Positions 1 to 8,308 of a stretch of 22,504 nucleotides of DNA are shown here, one piece after another; within the stretch, counting starts at the first letter, position 1, and every line of letters begins with the position of its first letter. The notes under the pieces were generated by a model that worked only from the letters and a program-made list of their open reading frames with translations, was not told where the DNA came from and searched no databases. Source of the stretch: Methylococcaceae bacterium (lineage in GTDB: Bacteria; Pseudomonadota; Gammaproteobacteria; Methylococcales; UBA1147); contig JAKEEL010000158.1 in the NCBI GenBank assembly GCA_022616595.1, positions 1 to 22,504 on the forward strand, read 5' to 3'. Both the position numbers and the translations under genes were made by a program.

Positions 1-842
1 CAGTTCCCGGCCGGTGCCTGGATGTGATCGATCGAAAGATTTTCCACCTGCGATCGGAGCGCCTCGGCCATGCTTTCGGCTCCCTCGCTCGAGGTTTCCG
101 GCAATACTACTACAAACTCCTCCCCGCCGTAGCGGGCGATGAAATCGTGAGAACGCTTGAAAACCCTTTTCAACGCGGTCGCAATCTGCTTGAGGCACCG
201 GTCACCCTGCAAATGACCGTAGAAATCGTTAAAGGCTTTGAAACCATCGATATCGATCATAATCAGAGATATCGGCGCTCGATTGCGAATCGAGCGCTGA
301 AATTCCTTTTCCAGGGCATTATCGAAATAACGCCGGTTAAAAACTTCTGTCAATCCGTCAACAGCGGAAAGCCGGGCCAATTTGATATTGGCTTCGTGCA
401 ATTCCTGTGCGGCGATGGTCAGTTCTTCTTCCCTTCGTTTTCGCTGATCGATTTCTGATTTCAGCCGTAATGCCGAGCGGATACGGGCCAAAAGCTCGAC
501 CTTTGTGAAGGGTTTCGCAATGTAATCCATCGCACCCGCTTTGAATGCCTCCTCCAAATGTTGCTCATCCGAACTCGCGGTCATCAGAATGATCGGGATG
601 TCCTTCAGCGGCTCGTTCAATTTAATTTCCCGGCAGGCGTCAATGCCGCGGATGTCCGGCATCAGAATATCCATCAGGATCAAATCGATTCCCGCACCGG
701 CTTCGTTTCCACGGTCCATCCCCAATAGATTAAAGGCCTCTTTGGCATTCCGTGCACTGAGAATGCTGAATCCCTCGGAAGCCAAGCGCAATTCCAACAC
801 TCTGCGGATACCGTTGTCGTCATCGACGATCAAAATACTCAT
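1..842 (-). CDS. Response regulator with GGDEF (diguanylate cyclase) domain, partial
   Basis: This gene runs off the left edge, so only about 280 N-terminal residues are present. Residues 1-125 are a CheY-like receiver: acidic cluster VDDD at 6-9, likely phospho-acceptor Asp58 in LILMDILMPD, and the conserved Lys in IAKPF. A short helical linker leads into a GGDEF domain beginning DGLTEVFNRRYFD. The catalytic signature is GGEEF at residues 239-243, and an RxxD product-inhibition site (RSHD) lies five residues before it. By family knowledge such PleD/WspR-like proteins make cyclic di-GMP when phosphorylated; activity here is inferred from intact motifs. The ATG at 840-842 is chosen because an in-frame TAG lies four codons upstream. 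No clear ribosome binding site is visible. The input kinase is not in the window. Confidence 0.93.
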   Translation of the reverse strand, partial: MSILIVDDDNGIRRVLELRLASEGFSILSARNAKEAFNLLGMDRGNEAGAGIDLILMDILMPDIRGIDACREIKLNEPLKDIPIILMTASSDEQHLEEAFKAGAMDYIAKPFTKVELLARIRSALRLKSEIDQRKRREEELTIAAQELHEANIKLARLSAVDGLTEVFNRRYFDNALEKEFQRSIRNRAPISLIMIDIDGFKAFNDFYGHLQGDRCLKQIATALKRVFKRSHDFIARYGGEEFVVVLPETSSEGAESMAEALRSQVENLSIDHIQAPAGN

Positions 843-1069
843 GGCATCAATCTATCAATCAAAGTGCTCGGCGACAAGACCGGATCCGAAAGTGGCAAGT
901 AAATATTCACAGTCGTGATTTCTTTTTTATCACACCCCAAAAGCTTAAAAAGCAATCATACTACGCTGGGTTGTCACGACACGGGTGCCAGGCGATTTCG
1001 ACGTAGCCCTTTACCCTGGTCCGCGCCGGACCGATTCAACCCTCTATAGCCAATCGGAGAAGAAAGCTT

Positions 1070-2296
1070 ATGGAACCGCCGAAAAAACCAAATCCAGGAA
1101 AGCCGAATTCCACATCGGAAGACCCCGGTAAAGCCAACCCCGGGCGACCCAACGCCCAAATGCCCCGCTGTCCTTTCGAACATATCCCGGATCCCGGCTT
1201 GGAAGCCGAACAGATCGATGAAATTGCAAGACTGATGGTCAAACTGCTGGACAAGCGTTATCCGCTAAAGGATGACCAGCGTAAATTCCTGGGCATACAT
1301 TACCCTCCATCGATCCGGGTTCTGAGAGGCGTGCATCCAAAATCTCATGGTTGCGTCAAGGCCGTATTCGAAGTCGATCCCGATATTCGACAAGACTATC
1401 GCGTGGGTCTTTTCGCCAAGCCTGGCCAACGATTCGATGCGATGATCCGTTTTTCCAATGCCGCCGCGACGCTCGGACCGGATATTGATCAATCCAACAA
1501 GCATGGCAGCCGCGGCATGGCGATCAAGGTGTTCAAAGTCGGCGGGAAGGTCCTGACCGATGATAACGGCGCCCATAACCAGGATTTTTTAATGATCAAT
1601 CAGCCGAATTTCGCATTTGCGAATACCGAGGATTATTTGCGGCTGAACCGGGTGCTCGATGCACGGAACGATGATCCGAGCGGTTTTTTTGCTCCCCTCA
1701 AACTCAAGGATCCTGCGTTGAGCGATGCCGAGAAGCAAGCAATACTCAAATACATCGAGGCTGAAAAAATCGAAGCGGACGACATCCAGCGGATATTGCA
1801 ATCCTTCAAAATCGTCGAGGCCGTGCGAGCCATGCCGGTCGCCAATTCCTTGGGAGTCCCCTATTTCAGCGCCGCACCGTTCCTGTTCGGTCCGGACCGG
1901 GTCATGAAGTTTTCCGCCCGGCCACGGGTCGAGACTCCGGCGAGCGGCGTGCCCAAGCCCCCCTCGGATAACTACCTGCGCCAAAGGTTGACCGAAACCA
2001 TGCACGGAAACGAGCCGATCCTTTTCGATTTCAGGGTACAGGTGCGCAAGGAAGTCCCTGAAGAAGACATCGAGAATGCCTCGAATACCTGGGATGAAAT
2101 GGATTTCCCCTTCGTCAAAGTAGCGGTGATCACCATTGTTTCGCCGCAGACGGAGATCGATGACAGCGATGCAATCTCCCGTTGCGAACAAATGGCGTTC
2201 ACCCCCTGGCATTCCCTGGTCGAACACCAACCGATCGGCGGGATCAATCGCTTGCGTAAAGCCGTGTACGAAGCTTCGGCGCGGCATCGTCTGTAA
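1070..2296 (+). CDS. Catalase-like heme protein (catalase superfamily)
   Basis: The 408-aa product belongs to the divergent catalase-related heme family rather than classical catalases. The distal-side motif RGVHPKSHG (residues 86-94, likely distal His89) is followed by MIRFSNA, the GSRGMAIKVF block (146-155) and HNQDF (169-173). Near the C-terminus RKAVY (396-400) fits the Arg-x3-Tyr pattern of the proximal heme-ligand Tyr. Residues 1-30 are a low-complexity Pro/Lys/Asn extension. No signal peptide is seen, so a cytoplasmic location is likely. The ATG is preceded by GGAGAAG at good spacing. Possible roles are hydrogen peroxide or organic hydroperoxide removal; the substrate cannot be read from the sequence. 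The gene stands alone and converges on the minus-strand genes to its right. Confidence 0.88.
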   Translation: MEPPKKPNPGKPNSTSEDPGKANPGRPNAQMPRCPFEHIPDPGLEAEQIDEIARLMVKLLDKRYPLKDDQRKFLGIHYPPSIRVLRGVHPKSHGCVKAVFEVDPDIRQDYRVGLFAKPGQRFDAMIRFSNAAATLGPDIDQSNKHGSRGMAIKVFKVGGKVLTDDNGAHNQDFLMINQPNFAFANTEDYLRLNRVLDARNDDPSGFFAPLKLKDPALSDAEKQAILKYIEAEKIEADDIQRILQSFKIVEAVRAMPVANSLGVPYFSAAPFLFGPDRVMKFSARPRVETPASGVPKPPSDNYLRQRLTETMHGNEPILFDFRVQVRKEVPEEDIENASNTWDEMDFPFVKVAVITIVSPQTEIDDSDAISRCEQMAFTPWHSLVEHQPIGGINRLRKAVYEASARHRL

Positions 2297-2369
2297 ACTC
2301 AGGAAAGTCCGCCGCGGCCGGTTCGATCATTCGAAAATAATGTTCCAATTTCTTTTCGGCTGGCGAACT

Positions 2370-2399
2370 CTTGGGTTGCCTGCGACCGGGCAACCCAAG
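2370..2399. terminator. Perfect 11-bp stem-loop between convergent genes
   Basis: An 11-bp perfect inverted repeat (CTTGGGTTGCC at 2370-2380, complement at 2389-2399) has an 8-base loop and lies between the convergent catalase-like gene and the exported-protein gene. Neither side carries a clear T-tract, so it may be a weak bidirectional terminator or a transcript-end stabilising hairpin. The rest of the 209-bp gap shows no convincing gene. Confidence 0.45.
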
Positions 2400-2505
2400 C
2401 CTTGCGGACGTGAAAAGCGCGGTTACGCCTGAGATCAGCGCCAAGCCGCGCTCGGTTGGTCGGGGGCGGCCGACTCGGATCACACACCAACCGGCATTCC
2501 AAGCA

Positions 2506-2874
2506 TCAATCGCGTCGTGCGACTTTGATATTCGGTTCGCTCAATACGAAGCGGGCTCGATTTTCGGTTCCGATGAATTTGACCGGGTTTTGGCCGTACA
2601 GGTGATCGGGTCTGATCAACCAGTCTCCGTACATCCCCCATTTTACGATCTGAGCCGAGGCGTTGGTGTCGCCGGCCGGAACCGTTGCAATCATGGAGAG
2701 CCCTCCCGTAATTCCCATCAATAGCGCGAATGCGGTTTTAACGGGTGTGTAGAGCACGCTGCAGATGCCCGCCCCGACCCACCCGGCCGCATCGGCCGCA
2801 TGACTTTGTTTCAGGGGACTCGAGACGAGCAACAACACCAAGGATAAACTTAACAGAATTTTGATTTTTTTCAC
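2506..2874 (-). CDS. Exported protein of unknown function
   Basis: This 122-aa product starts with a good Sec signal peptide: MKKIK, a Leu/Ser/Val-rich core, and a cleavage site after SHA near residue 26. The mature part has a Gly/Ala-rich, possibly membrane-associated stretch (about 27-60, GWVGAGICSVLYTPVK then ALLMGITGG) and a polar C-terminal half with a GDWLIRPDHL-type motif. I recall similar unnamed small proteins in methanotrophs and other gammaproteobacteria, but cannot give a function. The start is GTG at 2872-2874 with GGAG upstream. It follows darP by 83 bp on the same strand and could be the last gene of that operon. A periplasmic or inner-membrane-attached location is inferred. 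Confidence 0.78.
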   Translation of the reverse strand: MKKIKILLSLSLVLLLVSSPLKQSHAADAAGWVGAGICSVLYTPVKTAFALLMGITGGLSMIATVPAGDTNASAQIVKWGMYGDWLIRPDHLYGQNPVKFIGTENRARFVLSEPNIKVARRD

Positions 2875-2957
2875 CCGAAATCACTCCAGACCGAATAACG
2901 TTCAGGTCCGACAGGATCGATCCGAAGCTCTCTCGAAAAAACCCTGGCGGCCCTCCC

Positions 2958-3488
2958 CTAATCGAGATAGTCGCGCAGATATCGGTACAAAATCCGCGAT
3001 GACCGAGGCGGTTCTTCCTGCTCGATTTCTTTTTTTGCGTTGCGCACCAGTTGCCTGAGATGCTGACAATCGATCGCGGGAACCCGTTCCATCAAGGCCG
3101 CGACCGCACTGTCCCCTTCCGCGAGCAAACGATCACGCCATTTTTCCAGAAGGTGATGGTGGCGGGCGGCGGCTCCGGTCCGATGCTTCAAGCGCGTGAG
3201 ATTTTCGCGGATTGGTTCGGGATCGTCCAGTTCGCGCAGCAACCCCCCGATGAACTTGATCTGGCGTTTGAATGCCCCGCCCGGTTTGATTTTCCGCGCT
3301 TGGTCGAGTGCTGACCGCAACTCGCCCTCCAGATCCAGCCTATCGAGTTCCCGCGGCGATAAGCGGCTGAGTTCGAGACCCAGGTGTTGAAGTTCGGCCG
3401 AGTGTTGCTTTTTTTTGGTTTTACTGAGTTCTTCGGAATCCGATTCGTTTACTGTTCCGGCCGGGTTCCGGTTTTGATTCGGCCGCAT
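2958..3488 (-). CDS. darP: Ribosome-associated protein DarP (YjgA, DUF615 family)
   Basis: The 176-aa protein matches the DUF615/YjgA family in length (E. coli about 183 aa) and order of conserved blocks: a charged N-terminus with SKTKKK, the LGLELSRLSPRELDRL block, LRSALDQARKIKPGGAFKRQIKFIGGLLRE (recognisable as the family core, residues about 58-88), and a basic helical C-terminus ending LYRYLRDYLD. By family knowledge DarP binds late 50S ribosomal precursors and helps maturation of the peptidyl transferase centre. The ATG lies one base after the TGA of the upstream small membrane protein gene, so the two are probably translationally coupled. Nothing looks damaged. Confidence 0.93.
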   Translation of the reverse strand: MRPNQNRNPAGTVNESDSEELSKTKKKQHSAELQHLGLELSRLSPRELDRLDLEGELRSALDQARKIKPGGAFKRQIKFIGGLLRELDDPEPIRENLTRLKHRTGAAARHHHLLEKWRDRLLAEGDSAVAALMERVPAIDCQHLRQLVRNAKKEIEQEEPPRSSRILYRYLRDYLD

Positions 3489-3489
3489 C

Positions 3490-3678
3490 TCAGGTCATGA
3501 CGATCAGAAATACCACGAACGCGACCACCAATGCGATGGGCACCAGCACCGCCGGCCAGTCTTTCTCGGCATGTTTACTACGTTCGAGTGATGCTTTGAT
3601 TCCCGGGCGAAACCAGAAAATCACCAGCAAGGCCAGAGCGCCATAAAGAATCATCTGCCAGATCGAAGGTTGTTCCAT
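3490..3678 (-). CDS. Small inner-membrane protein, unknown function
   Basis: The product is 62 aa with two hydrophobic segments: about residues 5-22 (IWQMILYGALALLVIFWF) and 42-61 (AVLVPIALVVAFVVFLIVM), joined by a charged loop containing RPGIKASLERSKHAEKDW. This fits a two-helix membrane protein. The ATG at 3676-3678 is preferred over one 13 codons upstream because GAGAAG sits about 8 bases before it and the extra residues are not hydrophobic. It ends one base before darP and is likely cotranscribed with it. I cannot assign a function; the linkage to darP is the only contextual clue. Confidence 0.72.
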   Translation of the reverse strand: MEQPSIWQMILYGALALLVIFWFRPGIKASLERSKHAEKDWPAVLVPIALVVAFVVFLIVMT

Positions 3679-3956
3679 GATCGCACTTCTCGCGAATTTC
3701 GGACGATTTTGGATCATTCTAGCACCAAAGCCCCAATCCCGGATATGCGAATACTCGATTGGCGCGCGGCCATGAAATCGTGCTGCTGCAAGGAACGGTT
3801 AAAATCTAAAAATACCCGTGCAAAGAGGCTTTCCGTTATTGACTTTTGAGACGAAATCCTTCAAGTTACGCACACGCGGGTTAACCGGAAAACGACTTCC
3901 ATTCTTTTTGGGGTTTTCCTGCTTCGCAAATCAAACCTGGCAGTACAAAACAAAAT

Positions 3957-3966
3957 TTGTTAACAA
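3957..3966. promoter_or_regulatory. TTGTTAACAA palindrome in the xoxF leader
   Basis: A perfect 10-bp palindrome lies 43 bases upstream of the xoxF start in an A/T-rich stretch. It could be an operator or part of a promoter, but no regulator can be named. The 331-bp region 3679-4009 holds no gene I can support, and I found no convincing -35/-10 pair in it. Confidence 0.3.
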
Positions 3967-4009
3967 TAATCGGATTCTGTTTCCGAACAGAAGACTGAGG
4001 AGGAAAAAT

Positions 4010-5836
4010 ATGAAGAAGCCGTTAAAAAGTTGGCTGATCGCGTCAACTGTGGCATCTGTGCTGGCCGCACCGGGAGTTGTCTTCTCGAATTCAAGTGTGG
4101 AAACGCTGGCGAAGGAACCGAAAAACTGGCCCATCTGGGGCGGTAATTATTCGGGCACGCGCTACAGTGCACTCGATCAGATCAACAGCAAGAACGTCAA
4201 GAGCCTTCAGGTTGCGTGGACATTTTCTACCGGTGTGCTGCGCGGTCATGAAGGAGGCCCCCTGGTCATCGACGACGTTATTTATATCCACTCTCCGTTT
4301 CCGAATAAAGTCTTTGCGTTGAATCAGGAAGACCAAAGCATTATCTGGGAATACAATCCGATCCAGAACGCCGAGGAAACCATTCCGGTGATGTGCTGCG
4401 ACACCGTAAACCGCGGTTTGGCCTATGGCGACGGCAAGATTTACCTGCTGCAGTCCGATACGACTTTGGTCGCATTGGATGCCAAAACCGGCAAACAGAT
4501 CTGGAGCGTCAAGAACGGCGATCCCAAACTCGGCATGACCAATACCAGTGCTCCATTCGTTGTTAAGGACAAAGTATTGATCGGCATTTCCGGCGGTGAA
4601 TTCGGCGTGCGTGGATTCATGGCCGCCTACAATGCCAAGGACGGTTCCCTGGCCTGGAAGGGCTACAGCATGGGTCCGGATAAGGACACCCTGATCGATC
4701 CGCAGAAAACCACTTCGATGCTGAAACCGGTCGGCAAGGATTCCAGCACCAGCACCTGGAAGGGCGAACAGTGGAAAATCGGCGGCGGAACCACCTGGGG
4801 CTGGTACGCTTATGATCCTCAACTGAACCTGATGTACTACGGCTCGGGCAATCCCAGCACCTGGAACCCGACCCAACGTCCGGGGGACAATAAATGGTCC
4901 ATGAGCCTGTGGGCGCGTGACGTCGACACCGGCGCCGTGAAGTGGGTTTACCAGATGACCCCGCACGACGAATGGGATTACGACGGGATCAACGAGGTGG
5001 TCCTGGTCGATCAGGAAATCGGCGGTAAGACCCGCAAGACCATCGTGCATTTCGACCGGAACGGTTTCGGCTATACGCTGGATCGGGTAACCGGCGAGCT
5101 CCTGGTCGCTGAAAAATTCGACAAGGCCGTGAACTGGGCGACCCATGTCGACATGAAGACCGGGCGTCCCCAGGTCGTGTCGCAATACAGCACCGAGCAG
5201 AACGGCGAAGATGTCAATACCAAGGATGTCTGCCCGGCGGCACTCGGCAGCAAAAACCAGCAGCCGGTCGCCTATTCACCGAGAACCAAGTTGTTCTACA
5301 TCCCGGGAAACCATGTTTGCATGGACTATGAGCCTTTCGAAGTCGAATATACCGCGGGCCAGCCGTATGTAGGCGCGACGCTGAGCATGTTTCCGGCCGG
5401 CCGCAACGTGTTGACCGGTGAAAAGGACGGCTCGACGAACCTGGGTCAATTCACCGCGTGGGACGCGACGACCGGCACCATCAAGTGGTCCAATGCGGAA
5501 CGCTTCTCGGTCTGGTCCGGCGCACTGGCCACGGCCGGCGACGTCGTGTTCTTCGGTACACTGGAAGGTTATTTGAAAGCGGTGGATGCCAAAACCGGCC
5601 AGGAACTGTACAAGTTCAAGACTCCGTCCGGCATCATCGGCAACGTGAATACCTGGGAATACAAAGGCAAGCAGTACATCGGAGTGCTTTCCGGGCTCGG
5701 CGGCTGGGCCGGTATCGGCATGGCGGCGGGTCTTGAAGGCGACACCGAAGGCTTGGGAGCTGTCGGGGCGTACAAGAGCCTCAGCAACTTCACCCAATTG
5801 GGCGGTGTATTCTCGGTCTTCGCTCTGCCGGACTGA
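4010..5836 (+). CDS. xoxF: Lanthanide-dependent methanol dehydrogenase XoxF
   Basis: The 608-aa product is a PQQ-dependent eight-bladed propeller alcohol dehydrogenase. It has a signal peptide (MKKPLKSW, hydrophobic core to about residue 26), the N-terminal WPIWGGNYSGTRYS block, and the adjacent-cysteine pair Cys129-Cys130 (MCCD) that forms the disulfide over PQQ. The active site reads WDYDG: Asp323 is the catalytic aspartate and Asp325, two residues on, is the extra lanthanide ligand that separates XoxF from calcium-type MxaF, which has Ala there. Length and motifs are complete. It oxidises methanol to formaldehyde or formate in the periplasm. The ATG at 4010 follows AGGAGG at ideal spacing. 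A hairpin terminator follows, then xoxJ. No xoxG cytochrome gene is adjacent. Confidence 0.97.
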   Translation: MKKPLKSWLIASTVASVLAAPGVVFSNSSVETLAKEPKNWPIWGGNYSGTRYSALDQINSKNVKSLQVAWTFSTGVLRGHEGGPLVIDDVIYIHSPFPNKVFALNQEDQSIIWEYNPIQNAEETIPVMCCDTVNRGLAYGDGKIYLLQSDTTLVALDAKTGKQIWSVKNGDPKLGMTNTSAPFVVKDKVLIGISGGEFGVRGFMAAYNAKDGSLAWKGYSMGPDKDTLIDPQKTTSMLKPVGKDSSTSTWKGEQWKIGGGTTWGWYAYDPQLNLMYYGSGNPSTWNPTQRPGDNKWSMSLWARDVDTGAVKWVYQMTPHDEWDYDGINEVVLVDQEIGGKTRKTIVHFDRNGFGYTLDRVTGELLVAEKFDKAVNWATHVDMKTGRPQVVSQYSTEQNGEDVNTKDVCPAALGSKNQQPVAYSPRTKLFYIPGNHVCMDYEPFEVEYTAGQPYVGATLSMFPAGRNVLTGEKDGSTNLGQFTAWDATTGTIKWSNAERFSVWSGALATAGDVVFFGTLEGYLKAVDAKTGQELYKFKTPSGIIGNVNTWEYKGKQYIGVLSGLGGWAGIGMAAGLEGDTEGLGAVGAYKSLSNFTQLGGVFSVFALPD

Positions 5837-5861
5837 TCGGCACTGGAGAATCAGACTGGAA

Positions 5862-5901
5862 AACGCCCCGTTCCGGGCCGCCGGACGGGGCGTTGCTTTT
5901 T
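5862..5901 (+). terminator. Rho-independent terminator after xoxF
   Basis: AACGCCCCG pairs with CGGGGCGTT, extended by CCGG/CCGG across a one-base bulge, giving a GC-rich stem of about 14 bp with a short loop and then GCTTTTT. It starts 25 bases after the xoxF stop and lies before xoxJ, so it should reduce read-through and make xoxF mRNA more abundant than xoxJ. Confidence 0.85.
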
Positions 5902-5991
5902 ACGACGATCGGCTTTCCGACTAAAGGCGTATATTTCCATACGAGCCGGTTTTTTTAAGACTCACCAAACATCCACTGAAGGAAAATGGAG

Positions 5992-6855
5992 ATGCCCGAT
6001 TATTTGAACTCCCGATGGTTGGTCGCCACGGGTTTATTGATCGGCCTGTCGGGAAGCCTTCCGACTCACGCCGAGGAAGCATTCCGAGTTTGCGCCGATC
6101 CCCGAAATCCTCCTTTCTCGAACCAACAACTCGAGGGCTTCGAAAATCAAATCGCCGCGATGTTCGCGGAGGAGCTCGGTCAATCCTTGGAATATACCTG
6201 GTTCCCGCAACGCATCGGTTTCATCCGGAATACGCTCAAGGCGAAATTGCCGGATCAAGACATTTATAAATGTGACGTGGTCATGGGCATTCCGGCGGAA
6301 TCTGATATGACCTTGACCACAACGGCCTATTATCGCTCGATCTACGGGATGATTTTTCCGAAGGGACACAAACTCGACGATATAAAAACACCCGCAGACA
6401 TGACGCTTCTCGCCCCTGAACGCAGGAACGAATTGAAAATCGCGATGTTCGACCGCGGGCCCGGGACCGATTGGATCGTCAAGAACGGTTTCATCGAACA
6501 GGGTGTTCCTTATCAATCGATGACCGGGGACCCCGACAACAACACCGCGACTACGATGGATCGGGATTTCAAGGCCGGGTCGATCGATCTCGCGATCCTG
6601 TGGGGGCCGATGGCCGGCTATCTGATCTCAAACAGTCCGCCCGGAACCTATACATTCCTGCCGATGATCTCGACTTCCGGAATGAAATTCGACTATTCGA
6701 TGGCCATGGGGGTCCGTTACGGTGACAAGGAGAGACAAGCCCGTCTCGACGAATTGATCTCGAAAAAGTCGGACGAGATCCTGGAAATTCTGAAAAAACA
6801 CAACGTACCTCTGGTAGATCCCGAAGGTCATTTGATTTTCGTTCCCGGGAATTGA
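5992..6855 (+). CDS. xoxJ: XoxJ/MxaJ-like periplasmic protein
   Basis: The 287-aa product has a signal peptide (hydrophobic stretch WLVATGLLIGLSG, cleavage near THA-EE) and a solute-binding-protein fold of the MxaJ/XoxJ family: FRVCADPRNPPFSN and GFENQIA near the N-terminus, then YKCDVVMGIP with the second conserved Cys, TTTAYYRSIYGM, and a C-terminal KKHNVPLVDP block. By family knowledge XoxJ works with XoxF, probably in activation or in presenting the dehydrogenase to its cytochrome; it does not look like a transporter component here because no permease or ATPase is nearby. AAGGA is 8 bases before the ATG at 5992 and only 2 before the in-frame ATG at 5986, so 5992 is preferred. Confidence 0.92.
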   Translation: MPDYLNSRWLVATGLLIGLSGSLPTHAEEAFRVCADPRNPPFSNQQLEGFENQIAAMFAEELGQSLEYTWFPQRIGFIRNTLKAKLPDQDIYKCDVVMGIPAESDMTLTTTAYYRSIYGMIFPKGHKLDDIKTPADMTLLAPERRNELKIAMFDRGPGTDWIVKNGFIEQGVPYQSMTGDPDNNTATTMDRDFKAGSIDLAILWGPMAGYLISNSPPGTYTFLPMISTSGMKFDYSMAMGVRYGDKERQARLDELISKKSDEILEILKKHNVPLVDPEGHLIFVPGN

Positions 6856-6928
6856 TCCGTACCGCTGAAAATACCCGTCAACAAACAGATCCGGACTGTT
6901 GATTGGCGTTTCCGTTCCACAGCTCGAA

Positions 6929-8308
6929 TCATCCCCGGGAAAGGGGTTGGTCCGGATGATCGGTAACCCCCTTTCCCGGCAGCCAGATAGTCCATTTGAG
7001 ACCGCCGAGTTCGCTGATCGATGCTTCGAGGCGGCCGTCCGAAATCTGGACCAGATCCCGGACGACCGCGAGTCCGATCCCATGCCGTTTGATCGGATCG
7101 TCGGCGCGGGCGCCGCAACGCAGCAGAGATTCGAGATTATCCTCCGGAATTCCCGGCCCATCGTCTTCGACTACAATCTGTAGTCCGGCCGGCTCCGCCT
7201 GGTAATCCAGGCTGACCCGTACCGATCTTCGACACCATTTGCAGGCGTTGTCGATCAGGTTGCCGGCAATTTCCAACAAGTCTCCCTCTTCACAGGCGAA
7301 CTGGAGGCACTCGCTAACCCGGAAAGAAATATCCGGCGCCTTGGACGCATGGACTTTCCTCAGGGCATCGATCAGTTTCTCGATCACCGGCCTGATCGCA
7401 ATCGGGCGGGTCAGCCGGGTTTTGCCACTCGCGCCCGCGCGCTGCAATTGATATTCGATCAGTGCATCCATGCGCGAAATCTGCTCGCCCAAGGTCTCTT
7501 GGGTCGAAATCGGAAGGCCCGGCTCGTTACAGCAGCCGCGCAGGATGGCCAACGGTGTCTTCAGGCTGTGAGCAAGGTTCGAAAGCGTCTTCCGATAACG
7601 ATCAAGGTGCGAGCGCTCGGCGTCCAGCAAGGCGTTGATATTCACAACGACCCCTTGGAACTCCCTGGGATACAATTCGTCGAGTCTTTCTTTCGTTCCG
7701 ACTTCGATCGCCTCAATATCCCTGGCCAAAGATCGCACGGGTCGTAAGCTCCATCCCAACACCCCGACCTGGACTACCACCAGAATCAGGCCGATCCCTC
7801 CGAGCCAGCGCCATAGCGTGCCGCTGAATCCGGAAATCTCGCGTTCGACCGCATCAGTATCCTCCGCGACGATAAATAAATAGTTTCTCCCCACACCCAA
7901 CTCGTCTTCCCAGGTCAGCGGGTAATACAGGACGAATCGACCCGATTCGTTGATCCTGTATTCGGTCCGCCCGGGATTCAAATCGGACGTGGGTTTCAAC
8001 TCGATTCCGATCGCGGAACGCGAACGCCAAACCGACCGGGAGTCACTATCGAATACCGCGCCGTACAGCCCCGAGCCCGGGGTCGAAAAACGCGCCTCCG
8101 GAAAACGCTCGGGAAGCGTCAATTCTCCCATTGCATTCAGGTTGGCCGCGGAAAGCAGCGCATAAATATGAACCTGCAGACGTTCCCACGTGGCCTGTTC
8201 GGCTCCACGGATGAATGCGCTCTCGAGAACGGCTCCCGCGATTCCAAAAAAAGCCGCAAGCACGACACTTGCCGAAACCAGGAGCCTGAGGCTCAGCGAA
8301 TCCCTCAC
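6929..8308 (-). CDS. PhoQ-like sensor histidine kinase
   Basis: The 459-aa kinase has transmembrane helices near residues 8-30 and 168-188 enclosing a periplasmic sensor of about 135 residues, then a HAMP-like linker (LRPVRSLARDIE). The dimerisation box is SNLAHSLKTPLA with phospho-acceptor His247; this H-S-L-K-T-P-L-A form is typical of PhoQ-type kinases. The ATPase domain keeps the N-box (GNLIDNACKW, 349-358), DDGPGI (382-387) and HGIGLA (409-414). Its ATG overlaps the regulator stop (ATGA), so the pair is cotranslated. The sensor signal is not readable; PhoQ relatives sense divalent cations, antimicrobial peptides or acidity. The gene converges on xoxJ 73 bp away. Confidence 0.93.
   Translation of the reverse strand: MRDSLSLRLLVSASVVLAAFFGIAGAVLESAFIRGAEQATWERLQVHIYALLSAANLNAMGELTLPERFPEARFSTPGSGLYGAVFDSDSRSVWRSRSAIGIELKPTSDLNPGRTEYRINESGRFVLYYPLTWEDELGVGRNYLFIVAEDTDAVEREISGFSGTLWRWLGGIGLILVVVQVGVLGWSLRPVRSLARDIEAIEVGTKERLDELYPREFQGVVVNINALLDAERSHLDRYRKTLSNLAHSLKTPLAILRGCCNEPGLPISTQETLGEQISRMDALIEYQLQRAGASGKTRLTRPIAIRPVIEKLIDALRKVHASKAPDISFRVSECLQFACEEGDLLEIAGNLIDNACKWCRRSVRVSLDYQAEPAGLQIVVEDDGPGIPEDNLESLLRCGARADDPIKRHGIGLAVVRDLVQISDGRLEASISELGGLKWTIWLPGKGVTDHPDQPLSRG
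6935..6979 (-). terminator. Long hairpin overlapping the 3' end of the kinase gene
   Basis: CCGGGAAAGGGGTT (6935-6948) pairs with AACCCCCTTTCCCGG (6965-6979) with one bulged base and a 16-base loop. It overlaps the last codons of the kinase, ending just before its stop in the transcript direction. There is no T-tract, so termination is uncertain; it may instead stabilise or block the 3' end. Confidence 0.35.

Noticed and set aside
915..933. GTGAT/ATCAC inverted repeat considered as a CRP-type site
   Set aside because: The spacing between half-sites is too long for the TGTGA-N6-TCACA pattern; it could equally be a chance repeat.
2299..2502. Small minus-strand open frame between the catalase-like gene and the exported-protein gene
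   Set aside because: It has no ribosome binding site, its composition is Arg-rich like a shadow frame, and it spans the stem-loop.
3838..3866. TTGACT considered as the -35 box of xoxF
   Set aside because: No acceptable -10 box lies 16-18 bases downstream.
3818..4009. Upstream extension of xoxF in the same frame
   Set aside because: It would place 64 residues before a normal signal peptide, and the AGGAGG site fits only the ATG at 4010.
4091..5185. Long open frame antisense to xoxF
   Set aside because: It lies wholly within a well-supported gene, shows no domain I recognise, and is explained by the third-position composition of xoxF.
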